From Flammeovirga pectinis (GTDB taxonomy: Bacteria > Bacteroidota > Bacteroidia > Cytophagales > Flammeovirgaceae): a stretch of 64,000 bases of DNA. This document shows, one piece after another, positions 36,538-45,212 of this stretch. Below the pieces are notes generated by a model. The model did no database searches. It saw only the letters and a program-made list of their open reading frames with translations, and was not told where the DNA came from. Each line of letters opens with the position of its first letter. The first letter of the stretch is position 1. The stretch covers positions 2,914,001 through 2,978,000 of the forward strand of contig NZ_CP034562.1 in the NCBI RefSeq assembly GCF_003970675.1, written 5' to 3'. Position numbers and translations under genes: made by a program.

Positions 36538-37341
36538 TTAGAGTTTACCACTCCAAACCATATAATCTTTAAATAATTCGATGTTTGGTAATTGATCAAA
36601 TACACCAAAAACAGTTGATCCAGAACCAGTCATACTAGCGTATCTCGCTCCTAAACCATATAATTGGTCTTTTAACTGTGGTAATACATTATACTTTTCA
36701 AATAACCCTTGCTCAAAATCATTATTCACTTTGCCATTCCAGTCTTCTAAATCATTTTCTAAAACATCTTTTAAATTAAATGATAATGGTTGTGGGTTAA
36801 CGCCTGAATAAGCTTCTTTTGTAGATATATGAATTGATGGATTTACTAGAACAATATATTTATTAGATAGATCTAATGCTATTGATTCAAATAATTCTCC
36901 TCTACCCATTACCCAAACGGGTTTATTTTTGATAAAAAAGGGACAATCGCTCCCCATTCTACCTGCATACTCTTCTAATTGTTCATCTGATATTGACAAT
37001 TTAAAAAGATCATTTAGCATTTTTAATGCGAATGCACCATCCGCTGATCCTCCACCTAAACCAGCTCCAATTGGAATAACTTTATGCAAATGAATTTTGA
37101 CAGGGGGTATATCAAATTCCTGCTTTAAAATAGAATAAGCCTGAAGACATAAATTACCATCTGTACTACCAGGTATTTCTATTCCTGAGCTTGTAAACTC
37201 AAGTTTATCACTAGGTATTATTTCTAATATATCAGTCCATTCAACAGGATAAAAACAAGAGGCAATATCATGAAAACCATCTTCTCTTTTTCCTGTAATA
37301 GCCAATCCTATATTGATTTTCGCGTTTGGAAACGAAATCAT
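36538..37341 (-). CDS. ispE: 4-diphosphocytidyl-2-C-methyl-D-erythritol kinase
   Basis: 267 residues of the GHMP kinase fold. FPNAKINIGLAITGKREDGFHDI at the start matches the IspE N-terminus, and IPIGAGLGGGSADGAFAL is the ATP-binding glycine-rich loop. YASMTGSGSTVFGVF near the C-terminus is the third GHMP motif. It phosphorylates CDP-methylerythritol in the non-mevalonate isoprenoid pathway. No other MEP genes are near. It is transcribed in the same direction as the NSS transporter upstream, but each is probably separate. Confidence 0.93.
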   Translation of the reverse strand: MISFPNAKINIGLAITGKREDGFHDIASCFYPVEWTDILEIIPSDKLEFTSSGIEIPGSTDGNLCLQAYSILKQEFDIPPVKIHLHKVIPIGAGLGGGSADGAFALKMLNDLFKLSISDEQLEEYAGRMGSDCPFFIKNKPVWVMGRGELFESIALDLSNKYIVLVNPSIHISTKEAYSGVNPQPLSFNLKDVLENDLEDWNGKVNNDFEQGLFEKYNVLPQLKDQLYGLGARYASMTGSGSTVFGVFDQLPNIELFKDYMVWSGKL

Positions 37342-37417
37342 AATTTCAGCGTTTTTAAAAGTGAGTTACAAGTATAGTTGGAATAACAACTGTATAAAAT
37401 AATTTTGATCATTATTT

Positions 37418-38902
37418 CTATTTTACAAACTTCTTATAGAGCCATTTGTTTAATAGAATCCCTATTAATATTACAGCTACCCACTGAGTTACTATTGTTG
37501 CATTAGAGTAAACATCAAAGAAATTCCAAACTCCATCTTTAAACCAAGGGTTTTCTGAATATCCTTGCGACATCCACCACCAGATTAAAAACACTCCAAT
37601 ACCAATGTTTAAGTACATTGCAATTTTATAAAAAATAGCAGGAATTATAATACTAGAATCTTTATCAATATACTCCTCCTTAAATTTTCCAACACCATTC
37701 TTTTGCACTGCAAAATTTATAAATAGACCTGATATTAATAATCCTAATCCCCAAACCCAATCTTGGTTTGAGAAAAAATTTAATGACATTGCAGAAGGTA
37801 AACCAAATACAATACACAACCCACCAGTTATTATACTCGCCTTTGTTCTATTAAACTTCAAATCAGTAAATGTTCTAATACACAACTCTACCATACTTAT
37901 TAAAGAGCTAAAAGCAGCCATAGTAAACGCAACAAAGAACACTACTCCTAAAACTTCTCCGTAGGGTATTTTAGCAAATAATAAAGGGATAATTGTGAAC
38001 GTTAATGCTGTATTTCCAGATTGTAAATAAGATATAGCCTGTGCATCTGATGATGCGATTGCAAAAACAGAGGGTAAAATTGCTATTCCAGCTATTAATG
38101 AAGCTAGATTATTACCAATCCCACTCACTAAGATATTAAAAGTAACATCTTCTTTATCTCTAGAGTAAGATGCAATTGTTAGCATCAATCCCCATCCTGC
38201 TCCTGTACTCCAAGCAGATTGAGTTACTGCTTCTATCCATACCTTAGAGTTAAAAAACAAAGCGGTATCTATATGAAACATATATTCTAATCCTTTAGGA
38301 CCATTTTCTGTTGATAAAGCTACCGCAGCAACCAATAACATCAAAAATAATAATGATGGAATAAGTATTTTATTAACTTTTTCTAAACCTTGCTGAATAC
38401 CTTTATACAACATAAATACAGCAAAAATAACCACACCGATATGTATACCTACTGTAAGATAACTACCTGTTGATATACTTTGCCAATATACTTCTAGAAA
38501 GTCCTGATTTAGCCCTTCTAATGCTTTTTTATCCGTTAAAAGAGAAGTTGATAAACCTACATATCTTAATCCCCATGCAGTTACAACAGAATAATAAAAT
38601 GTAATTCCAAGAGTACATAAAGTGATAAAAAAACCCATCCATGTATACTTTTTACCTGCTGCTTGGGCAAATGATGAAATCACTCCATGTTTAAATTTCT
38701 TACCTATAGAAAATTCAGATAAAAGAATGGGAATAGACCATATAAATAGAAAAAGGAACCATAATATTATAAAGGTTCCTCCATATTGGCCTGCTAACCT
38801 TGGGAACCTCCACAGATTACCTGCACCTATGGCCATTCCTAAGGAAGCTAAAATCACTCCCCATTTACTACTAAATTGTTCTCCTTTTTCTTGAACTGAC
38901 AT
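37418..38902 (-). CDS. Sodium-dependent transporter of the NSS/SNF family
   Basis: 494 residues with about twelve transmembrane helices. The family signature GNLWRFPRLAGQYGG lies in helix 1, with ASLGMAIGAGN before it, the sodium and substrate site of LeuT-type carriers. SAWSTGAGWGLMLTIASYSR is the helix-6/7 region. It probably imports an amino acid or similar small molecule with Na+; the substrate is not clear. No accessory subunit is seen nearby. Confidence 0.9.
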   Translation of the reverse strand: MSVQEKGEQFSSKWGVILASLGMAIGAGNLWRFPRLAGQYGGTFIILWFLFLFIWSIPILLSEFSIGKKFKHGVISSFAQAAGKKYTWMGFFITLCTLGITFYYSVVTAWGLRYVGLSTSLLTDKKALEGLNQDFLEVYWQSISTGSYLTVGIHIGVVIFAVFMLYKGIQQGLEKVNKILIPSLLFLMLLVAAVALSTENGPKGLEYMFHIDTALFFNSKVWIEAVTQSAWSTGAGWGLMLTIASYSRDKEDVTFNILVSGIGNNLASLIAGIAILPSVFAIASSDAQAISYLQSGNTALTFTIIPLLFAKIPYGEVLGVVFFVAFTMAAFSSLISMVELCIRTFTDLKFNRTKASIITGGLCIVFGLPSAMSLNFFSNQDWVWGLGLLISGLFINFAVQKNGVGKFKEEYIDKDSSIIIPAIFYKIAMYLNIGIGVFLIWWWMSQGYSENPWFKDGVWNFFDVYSNATIVTQWVAVILIGILLNKWLYKKFVK

Positions 38903-39013
38903 ATTTTTTTTATTACTTCGTTAATTGGTACGCTTTGAGCGTATAGACATAGTTATTATTATTACCCCATCTGAAAAACAGGCGGGCTAAACTCCATTTT
39001 ACTTATTAATCGA

Positions 39014-39421
39014 ATGATTAGTTCTATAAAAAACTATATAAAAACATACATTAGCATTCGCTATGGACTAGGTGGAGCACTTTTTTTAGGTGTTCTAGTC
39101 TTCGGAATAAACTATTATGATTCTGGAAACACATCTGGAGCTTTAGCTGCTGCTTTAAAACAAAGTGCCTACACATTTATCTTTGGTGGATATGTATCGG
39201 CACTTTGCGAAAGATTAACATCAAAAGGTAAATTTATACTTGGAGTACTTTTACCTTCTTCGATTGCAATAATAGCAACTTATACTGTTCACTCACTAAA
39301 AGGAACTCCAAATCCAGAACTCTCAACAATTCCGACTTTGATTTTTGCTCCTTTAGGTTTTTTATTTATTGCGTTTAATAAGCGAAAAGAACTAAAGCGA
39401 TCTAGCAACTCTGAGTCCTAA
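39014..39421 (+). CDS. Small membrane protein, unknown function
   Basis: 135 residues with about four hydrophobic segments (near 18-36, 47-64, 74-92 and 105-122). It begins 110 nt from the divergent NSS transporter gene. Its last 30 nt overlap the converging FGE-type gene, and the basic tail (KRKELKRSSNSES) lies in that overlap. I do not recognise the family. Confidence 0.68.
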   Translation: MISSIKNYIKTYISIRYGLGGALFLGVLVFGINYYDSGNTSGALAAALKQSAYTFIFGGYVSALCERLTSKGKFILGVLLPSSIAIIATYTVHSLKGTPNPELSTIPTLIFAPLGFLFIAFNKRKELKRSSNSES

Positions 39422-40180
39422 GAAATCCTGACGAATATCAATACCGTCATAATTTCTGTAAGCAGGTCTGCAGAAAAATTCGTCACTTAAATACGAACCT
39501 CCTCTAAACACCTTAGTTTCTCCATTTTGAACACCCTGAGGGTTATTTTCTGTAGATTGTTTGTAAGAGGTCTCACTATACCAGTCATTCACCCATTCCC
39601 AAACATTACCTTGCAAATCATAGATTCCAAGTTCGTTTGGTACTTTCGTTCCAACTTCGTGGTGCGAGTCTTCAGAGTTAGGTAACAACCATGCTCTAGC
39701 CATAATATTTTCATAAGAAGACATACCTTGTGCAAGTTTTTTACCTCCACGAGCTACATATTCCCATTCAGCTTCTGTTAGAAGTCTATACTCTTTTCCT
39801 GTAAGTGTATTTAATTTTTGAATAAATTGTTTACAATCATTCCACGAAACCATCTCTACAGGATTATTTCCCATTTTATACTCACTCGGATTATTTCCCA
39901 TTACAGTTTCCCATAATGCTTGAGTAACTTCTACTTTACCAACAAAAAAACCATCAATATGTACTTCATGTATTGGTAAACTTGGGTTTACCCCCGTATC
40001 TAAAACCAAATCTCCTTTTCTATCACCCATTTTATAAGATCCACCTTTAACATAGATCATATCAAAAGTAACTTCACTTACTTTATCAGTGTAATTCTTT
40101 TTCTTTTGAGCAGTAGAAGATAGACTTATAGAAAGTCCTAATAGAAGAGTAAAAATAAGTTTGGATGTAAAATTAGCCAT
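39392..40180 (-). CDS. FGE/SUMF1-fold exported protein lacking one active-site cysteine
   Basis: 262 residues with a signal peptide (about 1-24, ending STA-QK) and a formylglycine-generating-enzyme-type domain: MIYVKGGSYKMGD, VTQALWETVMGNNPS, PVEMVSWNDCKQF, YRLLTEAEWEYVARGG, YDLQGNVWEWVNDWY and FRGGSYLSDEFFC. True formylglycine-generating enzymes have two catalytic Cys in GGSYMCH...YC; here the first is Ser232 and only Cys237 remains, so formylglycine formation is unlikely and another role (as in GldK-like or other SUMF1-fold proteins) is probable. No sulfatase is nearby. The start is the ATG at 40180; a TTG at 40195 also fits. Confidence 0.82.
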   Translation of the reverse strand: MANFTSKLIFTLLLGLSISLSSTAQKKKNYTDKVSEVTFDMIYVKGGSYKMGDRKGDLVLDTGVNPSLPIHEVHIDGFFVGKVEVTQALWETVMGNNPSEYKMGNNPVEMVSWNDCKQFIQKLNTLTGKEYRLLTEAEWEYVARGGKKLAQGMSSYENIMARAWLLPNSEDSHHEVGTKVPNELGIYDLQGNVWEWVNDWYSETSYKQSTENNPQGVQNGETKVFRGGSYLSDEFFCRPAYRNYDGIDIRQDFLGLRVARSL

Positions 40181-40255
40181 ATCGAAAATATTCAAAAAAT
40201 AATGTTCAGTTTAAAATTGAACATGAAATTAAACAATCTAAAATGATAAATACGC

Positions 40256-40291
40256 AAAAAAGGATCAAATAAATAATTAAATGATCCTTTT
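40256..40291 (-). terminator. Terminator of the MoxR gene
   Basis: A 10-bp perfect stem (AAAAGGATCA at 40258-40267 with 40282-40291) and T-run on the minus strand, 6 nt past the MoxR stop. Confidence 0.85.
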
Positions 40292-40297
40292 CTAAAT

Positions 40298-41272
40298 TTA
40301 TAATAACTTTTTAATTATATCTACAATTGATATCCCTTCTGCTTCTGCTTTAAAGTTACGCACTACTCTATGCCTTAACACAGAAACAGCCACAGCTTTA
40401 ATATCTTCAATATCTGGCGTGTACTTACCTGATAAAATAGCATGACATTTTGCTGCCACTACTAAATATTGAGATGCTCTAGGGCCTGCCCCCCAATCCA
40501 CAAACTTATTTGTAAACTCATCTGCTAATTCTGTATTAGGACGAGTTTTATGAACAAGTTTAACAGCGTATTCTACCACATTGTCTGCAATTGGAACTCT
40601 TCGTATTAAGTGTTGAAAATATAAAATCTCATCACCACCCATTACTCTATCAACTGTTTTCTTGACATCACTTGTAGTAGCTTTCACTACATTTACCTCA
40701 TCTGAGTAAGAAGGATAGTCTAAAATGATATTAAACATAAAACGGTCAAGTTGAGCTTCAGGTAAAGGATAAGTACCTTCTTGTTCAATTGGGTTCTGAG
40801 TTGCTAATACAAAGAATGGTTTTTCTAACTGAAACTCCTGATTTGAAATAGTCACCTTATATTCCTGCATTGCCTCTAAAAGCGCAGACTGCGTTTTTGG
40901 TGGCGTTCTATTAATCTCATCCGCAAGAATAATATTTGAGAATATTGGTCCTTTTACAAATTTAAATTTACGGTCCTGATCCATAGTCTCTGCTCCTAAA
41001 ATATCAGAAGGCATTAAATCTGGTGTAAACTGAATTCTACTAAAACCTAAATCTAATGCAGAAGCAACAGTATTAATTAAAAGCGTTTTTGCAAGACCAG
41101 GTACTCCTTGTAGTAATGCGTGCCCTTGACTAAAAATTGCTGTTAAAACAAAATGAACTGTTTCATCTTGTCCTATTACAACCTTTCCTATTTCTTCTTT
41201 AAGTTTTATATATTTTTGATGAAGTGCATCAGCTGCTTCTTTATCAGAAGCAAAAGTAATCTTTGATGTCAT
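40298..41272 (-). CDS. MoxR-family AAA+ ATPase
   Basis: 324 residues. Walker A GVPGLAKTLL, Walker B LADEINRTPPKTQSALLEAMQE, sensor ATQNPIEQEGTYPLPEAQLDRFMF and the C-terminal lid (DWGAGPRASQYLVVAAKCHAIL). MoxR ATPases usually act as chaperones with VWA-domain or DUF58 partners in maturing envelope or stress complexes. Here none of those partners is adjacent: SurA lies behind a strong terminator and the FGE-type gene lies ahead of a strong terminator, so MoxR seems to stand alone. Confidence 0.92.
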   Translation of the reverse strand: MTSKITFASDKEAADALHQKYIKLKEEIGKVVIGQDETVHFVLTAIFSQGHALLQGVPGLAKTLLINTVASALDLGFSRIQFTPDLMPSDILGAETMDQDRKFKFVKGPIFSNIILADEINRTPPKTQSALLEAMQEYKVTISNQEFQLEKPFFVLATQNPIEQEGTYPLPEAQLDRFMFNIILDYPSYSDEVNVVKATTSDVKKTVDRVMGGDEILYFQHLIRRVPIADNVVEYAVKLVHKTRPNTELADEFTNKFVDWGAGPRASQYLVVAAKCHAILSGKYTPDIEDIKAVAVSVLRHRVVRNFKAEAEGISIVDIIKKLL

Positions 41273-41397
41273 GTGCTTTATTGTTATTCCAGTTACCTAG
41301 TTTTTCAACTTCGTTTTAAGTAGTAAGCTTTCTATTTTGCTAAGGAGATGATTAACAGACTTACTCGTAGTATTGAAATTAGTTTTTTTTTGGTTAT

Positions 41398-41435
41398 AAA
41401 AAAAGGGCAAATCCAACAGATTGGATTTGCCCTTT
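41398..41435 (-). terminator. Terminator of the SurA operon
   Basis: A 14-bp perfect stem (AAAGGGCAAATCCA at 41402-41415 with 41422-41435), 6-nt loop, T-run on the minus strand, 17 nt beyond the stop. Confidence 0.92.
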
Positions 41436-41451
41436 AAAAAAATTATATGTT

Positions 41452-42801
41452 TTAGATGCCATCGACAATTTCACACCCATCAAATTGTGGGTCAATCTCG
41501 ATAAAAACATCATTTTTGGCTGATTTAATCCACTTTTCTAAAATCTGATTTTTCTGACTATTCAACGTTGCTTGTTGAAGCTTTTGATAATCATCATTTA
41601 GGTTTGCGTAATGTGGAGGCTTGTAACCTGAATAATAAATGATACGAACTGCATCTTGTCCATCTTCTGTACGGTACTTTAATGGTTTAGATGTATTTCC
41701 TACTTTCATTGTATCAATTGCAAAGAATACCACAGGATCTAATTCATCAGTTGCCATGTAAGAACTACCCGTTAAGTTATTTTTAAAATAACCTGCATTT
41801 GCTCTTGTTGGTTGATCATCAGAATATAAATTTACTGCTTTCTCAAAACCTAATGTATCAGAATCTGCAATTAATGTTCTAATGCTATCAAGAAAATGAA
41901 CAGCATCTTTTACATCATTATAGTTTGATTTAGGACGAATAAGAATGTGTCTTGCTCTAAAACGTCCACCTCTTCTTTCTAATAATTGAATTAAGTGATA
42001 TCCAAAATCAGATTCTATTGGGTCTTCAATTTCGTTTGGTTCAATAGTTAATGCTACTTCCTCAAATTCAGGAACTAGCTCACCTCTACCGTGCCAACCT
42101 AAATCACCACCTTTTCTACCAGAACCATAATCTTGAGAGAACTGCTTTGCAAGAACACCAAAGTCTTCACCAGCTTCTATTCTCTTTTTGATATCTACTA
42201 ATTGTTGTCTTGCTTTTTCCTTTTCAGACTCAGATACTTTAGGTTCTCTAACTATCTGACCAACTTTTACCTCTGCAGATAAAAATGGGATTGAATCTTT
42301 AGGAATAGACTCATAGTATTTTTTTACTTGCTTAGGTGTAATCTTAACATCAGCAATAATTTGCTGTTGCATAGTTTGCACCGTCATTTGTTCTTTTACC
42401 TGATCTCTCAAGTCATCACGTAAATCGTTTATAGACGTACCTAATGTCTTCTCTAATTTTTCTTGAGAACCCGCTTGTAAAATAAAGTATTGCATACGTC
42501 TTTCTAATTCATCAGAAACACGAGCATCATCAACATCAATAGAGTCAATTTGTGCTTTTGCATACATAATTTTATTAACGATCAATCCTTTTAAGATATC
42601 ACATCTTGCTGCATCCTGATCTTTAGGATATTGACCATTAGCCAACATTTGTTGATATCCTGCTTCTACTTCAGAAAGTAGAATAATATTATTATCAACT
42701 TTAGCGATAATTTTATCTACAGGAATAGCATCATCTTGTGCAAATACAGAAGAAGCAAAGACGAATAGGAGTCCTAATAGTGTGTAAAAACGGTGGTTCA
42801 T
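41452..42801 (-). CDS. surA: SurA-like periplasmic peptidyl-prolyl isomerase
   Basis: 449 residues. Signal peptide (about 1-21, ending VFA-QD), SurA N-terminal chaperone domain (DKIIAKVDNNIILLSEVEAGY), then two parvulin-type domains: one with AEVKVGQIVREPKV and GRKGGDLGWHGRGELVPEFEEVAL, the second from about 285 with RARHILIRPKSNYNDV. A short C-terminal helix completes the chaperone module. SurA helps unfolded outer-membrane proteins reach the barrel assembly machinery. It follows a companion lipoprotein gene by 43 nt. Confidence 0.9.
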   Translation of the reverse strand: MNHRFYTLLGLLFVFASSVFAQDDAIPVDKIIAKVDNNIILLSEVEAGYQQMLANGQYPKDQDAARCDILKGLIVNKIMYAKAQIDSIDVDDARVSDELERRMQYFILQAGSQEKLEKTLGTSINDLRDDLRDQVKEQMTVQTMQQQIIADVKITPKQVKKYYESIPKDSIPFLSAEVKVGQIVREPKVSESEKEKARQQLVDIKKRIEAGEDFGVLAKQFSQDYGSGRKGGDLGWHGRGELVPEFEEVALTIEPNEIEDPIESDFGYHLIQLLERRGGRFRARHILIRPKSNYNDVKDAVHFLDSIRTLIADSDTLGFEKAVNLYSDDQPTRANAGYFKNNLTGSSYMATDELDPVVFFAIDTMKVGNTSKPLKYRTEDGQDAVRIIYYSGYKPPHYANLNDDYQKLQQATLNSQKNQILEKWIKSAKNDVFIEIDPQFDGCEIVDGI

Positions 42802-42844
42802 ATCTTGTTTATACTTGTATAAAAGTATGTATTATGTTTAGCGT

Positions 42845-43750
42845 TTAATTATCTGAGACGTAAATCTCATATTCATTATTTTTTGTAGCGTCGTCGTATA
42901 ATTTAGTATCTAATTCGCTACGCAATTCTAATTTTCTTTTTCCGAGAATAACATTCTTTACTTGGTTTGATACAAACTGTAAAGGAGGTGTTTGGTCTAC
43001 AATCTTATAATCTTTTATCTGATATATAAAAGTATTAGATTCATCAGATGCTTCCCAAAGTCTATCTCTTTTTAAGAGTTTAGTTATGTCAGATTGAGAC
43101 TTCATAAAAGGAGTTCCAAAAAGGAGCTCATCAAGGTCTAACCAAACAGAATCTTCCAAATGTACAAAATCTGCATAAGCAAAGGCAGAAGAACGTAATT
43201 TTTCTTTATCTTTTTCTTTAGAGCTCTTTAACCATTTGGTGATTTTATTTAAATCTGGAGCATTTTTAGGGTACCGTAAAAATATCCCTTTAACAATATT
43301 ACTCTTTAAAATAAAATCTTCTGAGTTCTTAGTGTAATAGTTCTTAATTTGTGCATCTGTTACCAATGTATCCAAATTAGAGGCTATGTATTCCCTTTCG
43401 TACTCATGCATTATCAATTGGAATTTATAATCATCCAATCTTCTTTGTAAGTCTAACTTTTCGACATCTACCTGAGCAGCTGCTTTCTCTAAAGTAATAA
43501 CCCTTCTAACCCAATTATTAATATATCTATCTCTAATATTAACCGAATCTTTGTGTGTCATTCGGTCAGTAAATAGATTTTTCAATTCAGTATCATATAA
43601 AACCTTATCATTAACACGTGCTAATGGAATACGTGAATTCTGTATGTTCCCTTCTTCAACAGCCTTTTCAAAAAGCTTCGAGATTTTATCACAACCCGAA
43701 GTCAGTAAAATTGAAAGCATGCCTAAAATGTAGAATATTTTTCTAATCAT
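42845..43750 (-). CDS. Lipoprotein with SurA/PrsA-like chaperone architecture
   Basis: 301 residues. A lipoprotein signal with lipobox LLTSGC is followed by an N-terminal SurA-like segment (LARVNDKVLYDTELKNLF) and a helical body; no convincing parvulin active-site motif is present. Bacteroidota commonly encode such a lipoprotein just before SurA, and it is thought to act as a periplasmic folding partner anchored in a membrane. Its place 43 nt before surA, with no terminator between, supports co-expression. The exact function is inferred. Confidence 0.78.
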   Translation of the reverse strand: MIRKIFYILGMLSILLTSGCDKISKLFEKAVEEGNIQNSRIPLARVNDKVLYDTELKNLFTDRMTHKDSVNIRDRYINNWVRRVITLEKAAAQVDVEKLDLQRRLDDYKFQLIMHEYEREYIASNLDTLVTDAQIKNYYTKNSEDFILKSNIVKGIFLRYPKNAPDLNKITKWLKSSKEKDKEKLRSSAFAYADFVHLEDSVWLDLDELLFGTPFMKSQSDITKLLKRDRLWEASDESNTFIYQIKDYKIVDQTPPLQFVSNQVKNVILGKRKLELRSELDTKLYDDATKNNEYEIYVSDN

Positions 43751-43881
43751 GACAGCAAATTTAATTATTTAGAATTGCCATACCTTATTACGGACACGCA
43801 TTAATGGCTTTTTGATGAAAAAAAAATCTTAAAATTCTTTAAAGTTCTCGATATCATCTAAAATTGTTCAATTCATTCTTT

Positions 43882-43912
43882 CTGATCACCTAAAAAAAAT
43901 CTTCTATATTTG
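43882..43912 (+). promoter_or_regulatory. Possible prfB promoter
   Basis: CTG (43882-43884, partial -33), 20-bp spacer, TATATTTG (43905-43912), a good -7 match, 86 nt before the prfB start. Confidence 0.42.
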
Positions 43913-43997
43913 ATACAAATATTAGAAAAGACACACACTATTCTAATTTATCGTCTTGTAACACTGCAACGATTTAAAGAATAGAAAACTAAAATAT

Positions 43998-45071
43998 ATG
44001 AATCAATCTCAACTTAAAGAGCTAGGAAATAGAATTTCTGATCTTCAAGGGTACTTAGATATTGACAATAAGAAAAGTGATATCGAAGAAAAAGAAGCTT
44101 TAACTACTGCTGCAGGTTTTTGGGATTCTCCAAAGGAAGCTGAAGTACTTTTAAAAGAAATAAAAGGGTTAAAAGCTTGGGTTATAAAATTTGAAGAAGT
44201 AAAAAGTCTTTTTGAAGATCTAGAAACTTTATTTGAATTTTATGATGCTGGAGATGTCGATGAGGAAGAACTAAACGCTGAAGGTAAAAAAACTGAAGAT
44301 GCTGTTGAAGCATTAGAGGTAAAGAAAATGCTCAGTAACGAAGAGGATAGCTTAAGTGCAATGATGGAGATTAACTCTGGCGCGGGTGGTACAGAATCTA
44401 ACGATTGGGTAGAAATGCTTTTCAGAATGTATAAAATGTGGGGAGAATCACATGGTTACAAAGTAAAAGTAGTAAACATAAATGAGGGTGATGTAGTTGG
44501 TTTTAAACAAGCTACATTAGAATTTGAAGGTGACTTTGCTTACGGTTACTTACAATCAGAAATTGGTGTTCACCGTATGGTTCGTTTAAGTCCTTTTGAT
44601 TCATCTGGAAAAAGACATACTACTTTCGGTTCTGTATTTGTTTACCCTGTAGTAGACGATTCGATTACAATTGAGGTGAACCCTGCAGATATTACTTGGG
44701 AAACTTTTCGTTCTGGTGGTGCTGGTGGACAAAACGTTAACAAGGTAGAGACAGCCGTTCGTTTAAGACACACTTCTGGTATTATTATAGAATGCCAACA
44801 AGAACGTTCTCAACTTCAGAATAAAGACAAGGCAATAAAAATGTTGAAGTCTAGACTTTATCAAAAAGAAGTAGAGTTAAAGAATGCTGAAAGAGCTAAA
44901 GTAGAAAGTGGTAAAAAGCGTGTAGATTTCGGTTCGCAAATCAGAAATTACACAATGCACCCTTATAAATTAGTAAAAGATATTCGTACAGCTGTTGAAA
45001 AAACGGATGTACAAAAAGTATTGGATGGAGATTTAGACGATTTTATTAAAGCCTATTTGATGTCTAATTAA
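43998..45071 (+). CDS. prfB: Peptide chain release factor 2, no programmed frameshift
   Basis: 357 residues. The SPF-type stop-recognition motif (RLSPFDSSGKRHTTFGS) distinguishes RF2 from RF1, and GGAGGQNVNKVETAVR carries the GGQ that triggers peptide release. It ends translation at UAA and UGA. In E. coli and many bacteria prfB needs a +1 frameshift at an in-frame UGA after the equivalent of LQGYL; here the frame runs through (LQGYLDIDNKK) with no stop, so that autoregulation is absent. This fits the weak use of Shine-Dalgarno sites in Bacteroidota. Monocistronic. Confidence 0.94.
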   Translation: MNQSQLKELGNRISDLQGYLDIDNKKSDIEEKEALTTAAGFWDSPKEAEVLLKEIKGLKAWVIKFEEVKSLFEDLETLFEFYDAGDVDEEELNAEGKKTEDAVEALEVKKMLSNEEDSLSAMMEINSGAGGTESNDWVEMLFRMYKMWGESHGYKVKVVNINEGDVVGFKQATLEFEGDFAYGYLQSEIGVHRMVRLSPFDSSGKRHTTFGSVFVYPVVDDSITIEVNPADITWETFRSGGAGGQNVNKVETAVRLRHTSGIIIECQQERSQLQNKDKAIKMLKSRLYQKEVELKNAERAKVESGKKRVDFGSQIRNYTMHPYKLVKDIRTAVEKTDVQKVLDGDLDDFIKAYLMSN

Positions 45072-45081
45072 TCATTTTCAA

Positions 45082-45155
45082 ACCCCAAAAGAGAGTAGAA
45101 AAGACTTTTTGTGTTAATTACACACTTTTTATTCTTTCTTTTGGGGTATTTTTTT
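45082..45155 (+). terminator. Terminator of prfB
   Basis: A long hairpin whose outer stem ACCCCAAAAGA (45082-45092) pairs with 45137-45147, then a T-run to 45155. Confidence 0.8.
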
Positions 45156-45212
45156 GGATAATCCACCTTTTTTTATTCAAATTTACGCACCATAAAAAAA
45201 CACATAAAGACA

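Noticed and set aside
43756-43763. TAAATTTG on the minus strand 6 nt before the SurA-partner lipoprotein start
   Set aside because: It would give a leaderless mRNA and has no -33 partner; probably chance in AT-rich sequence.
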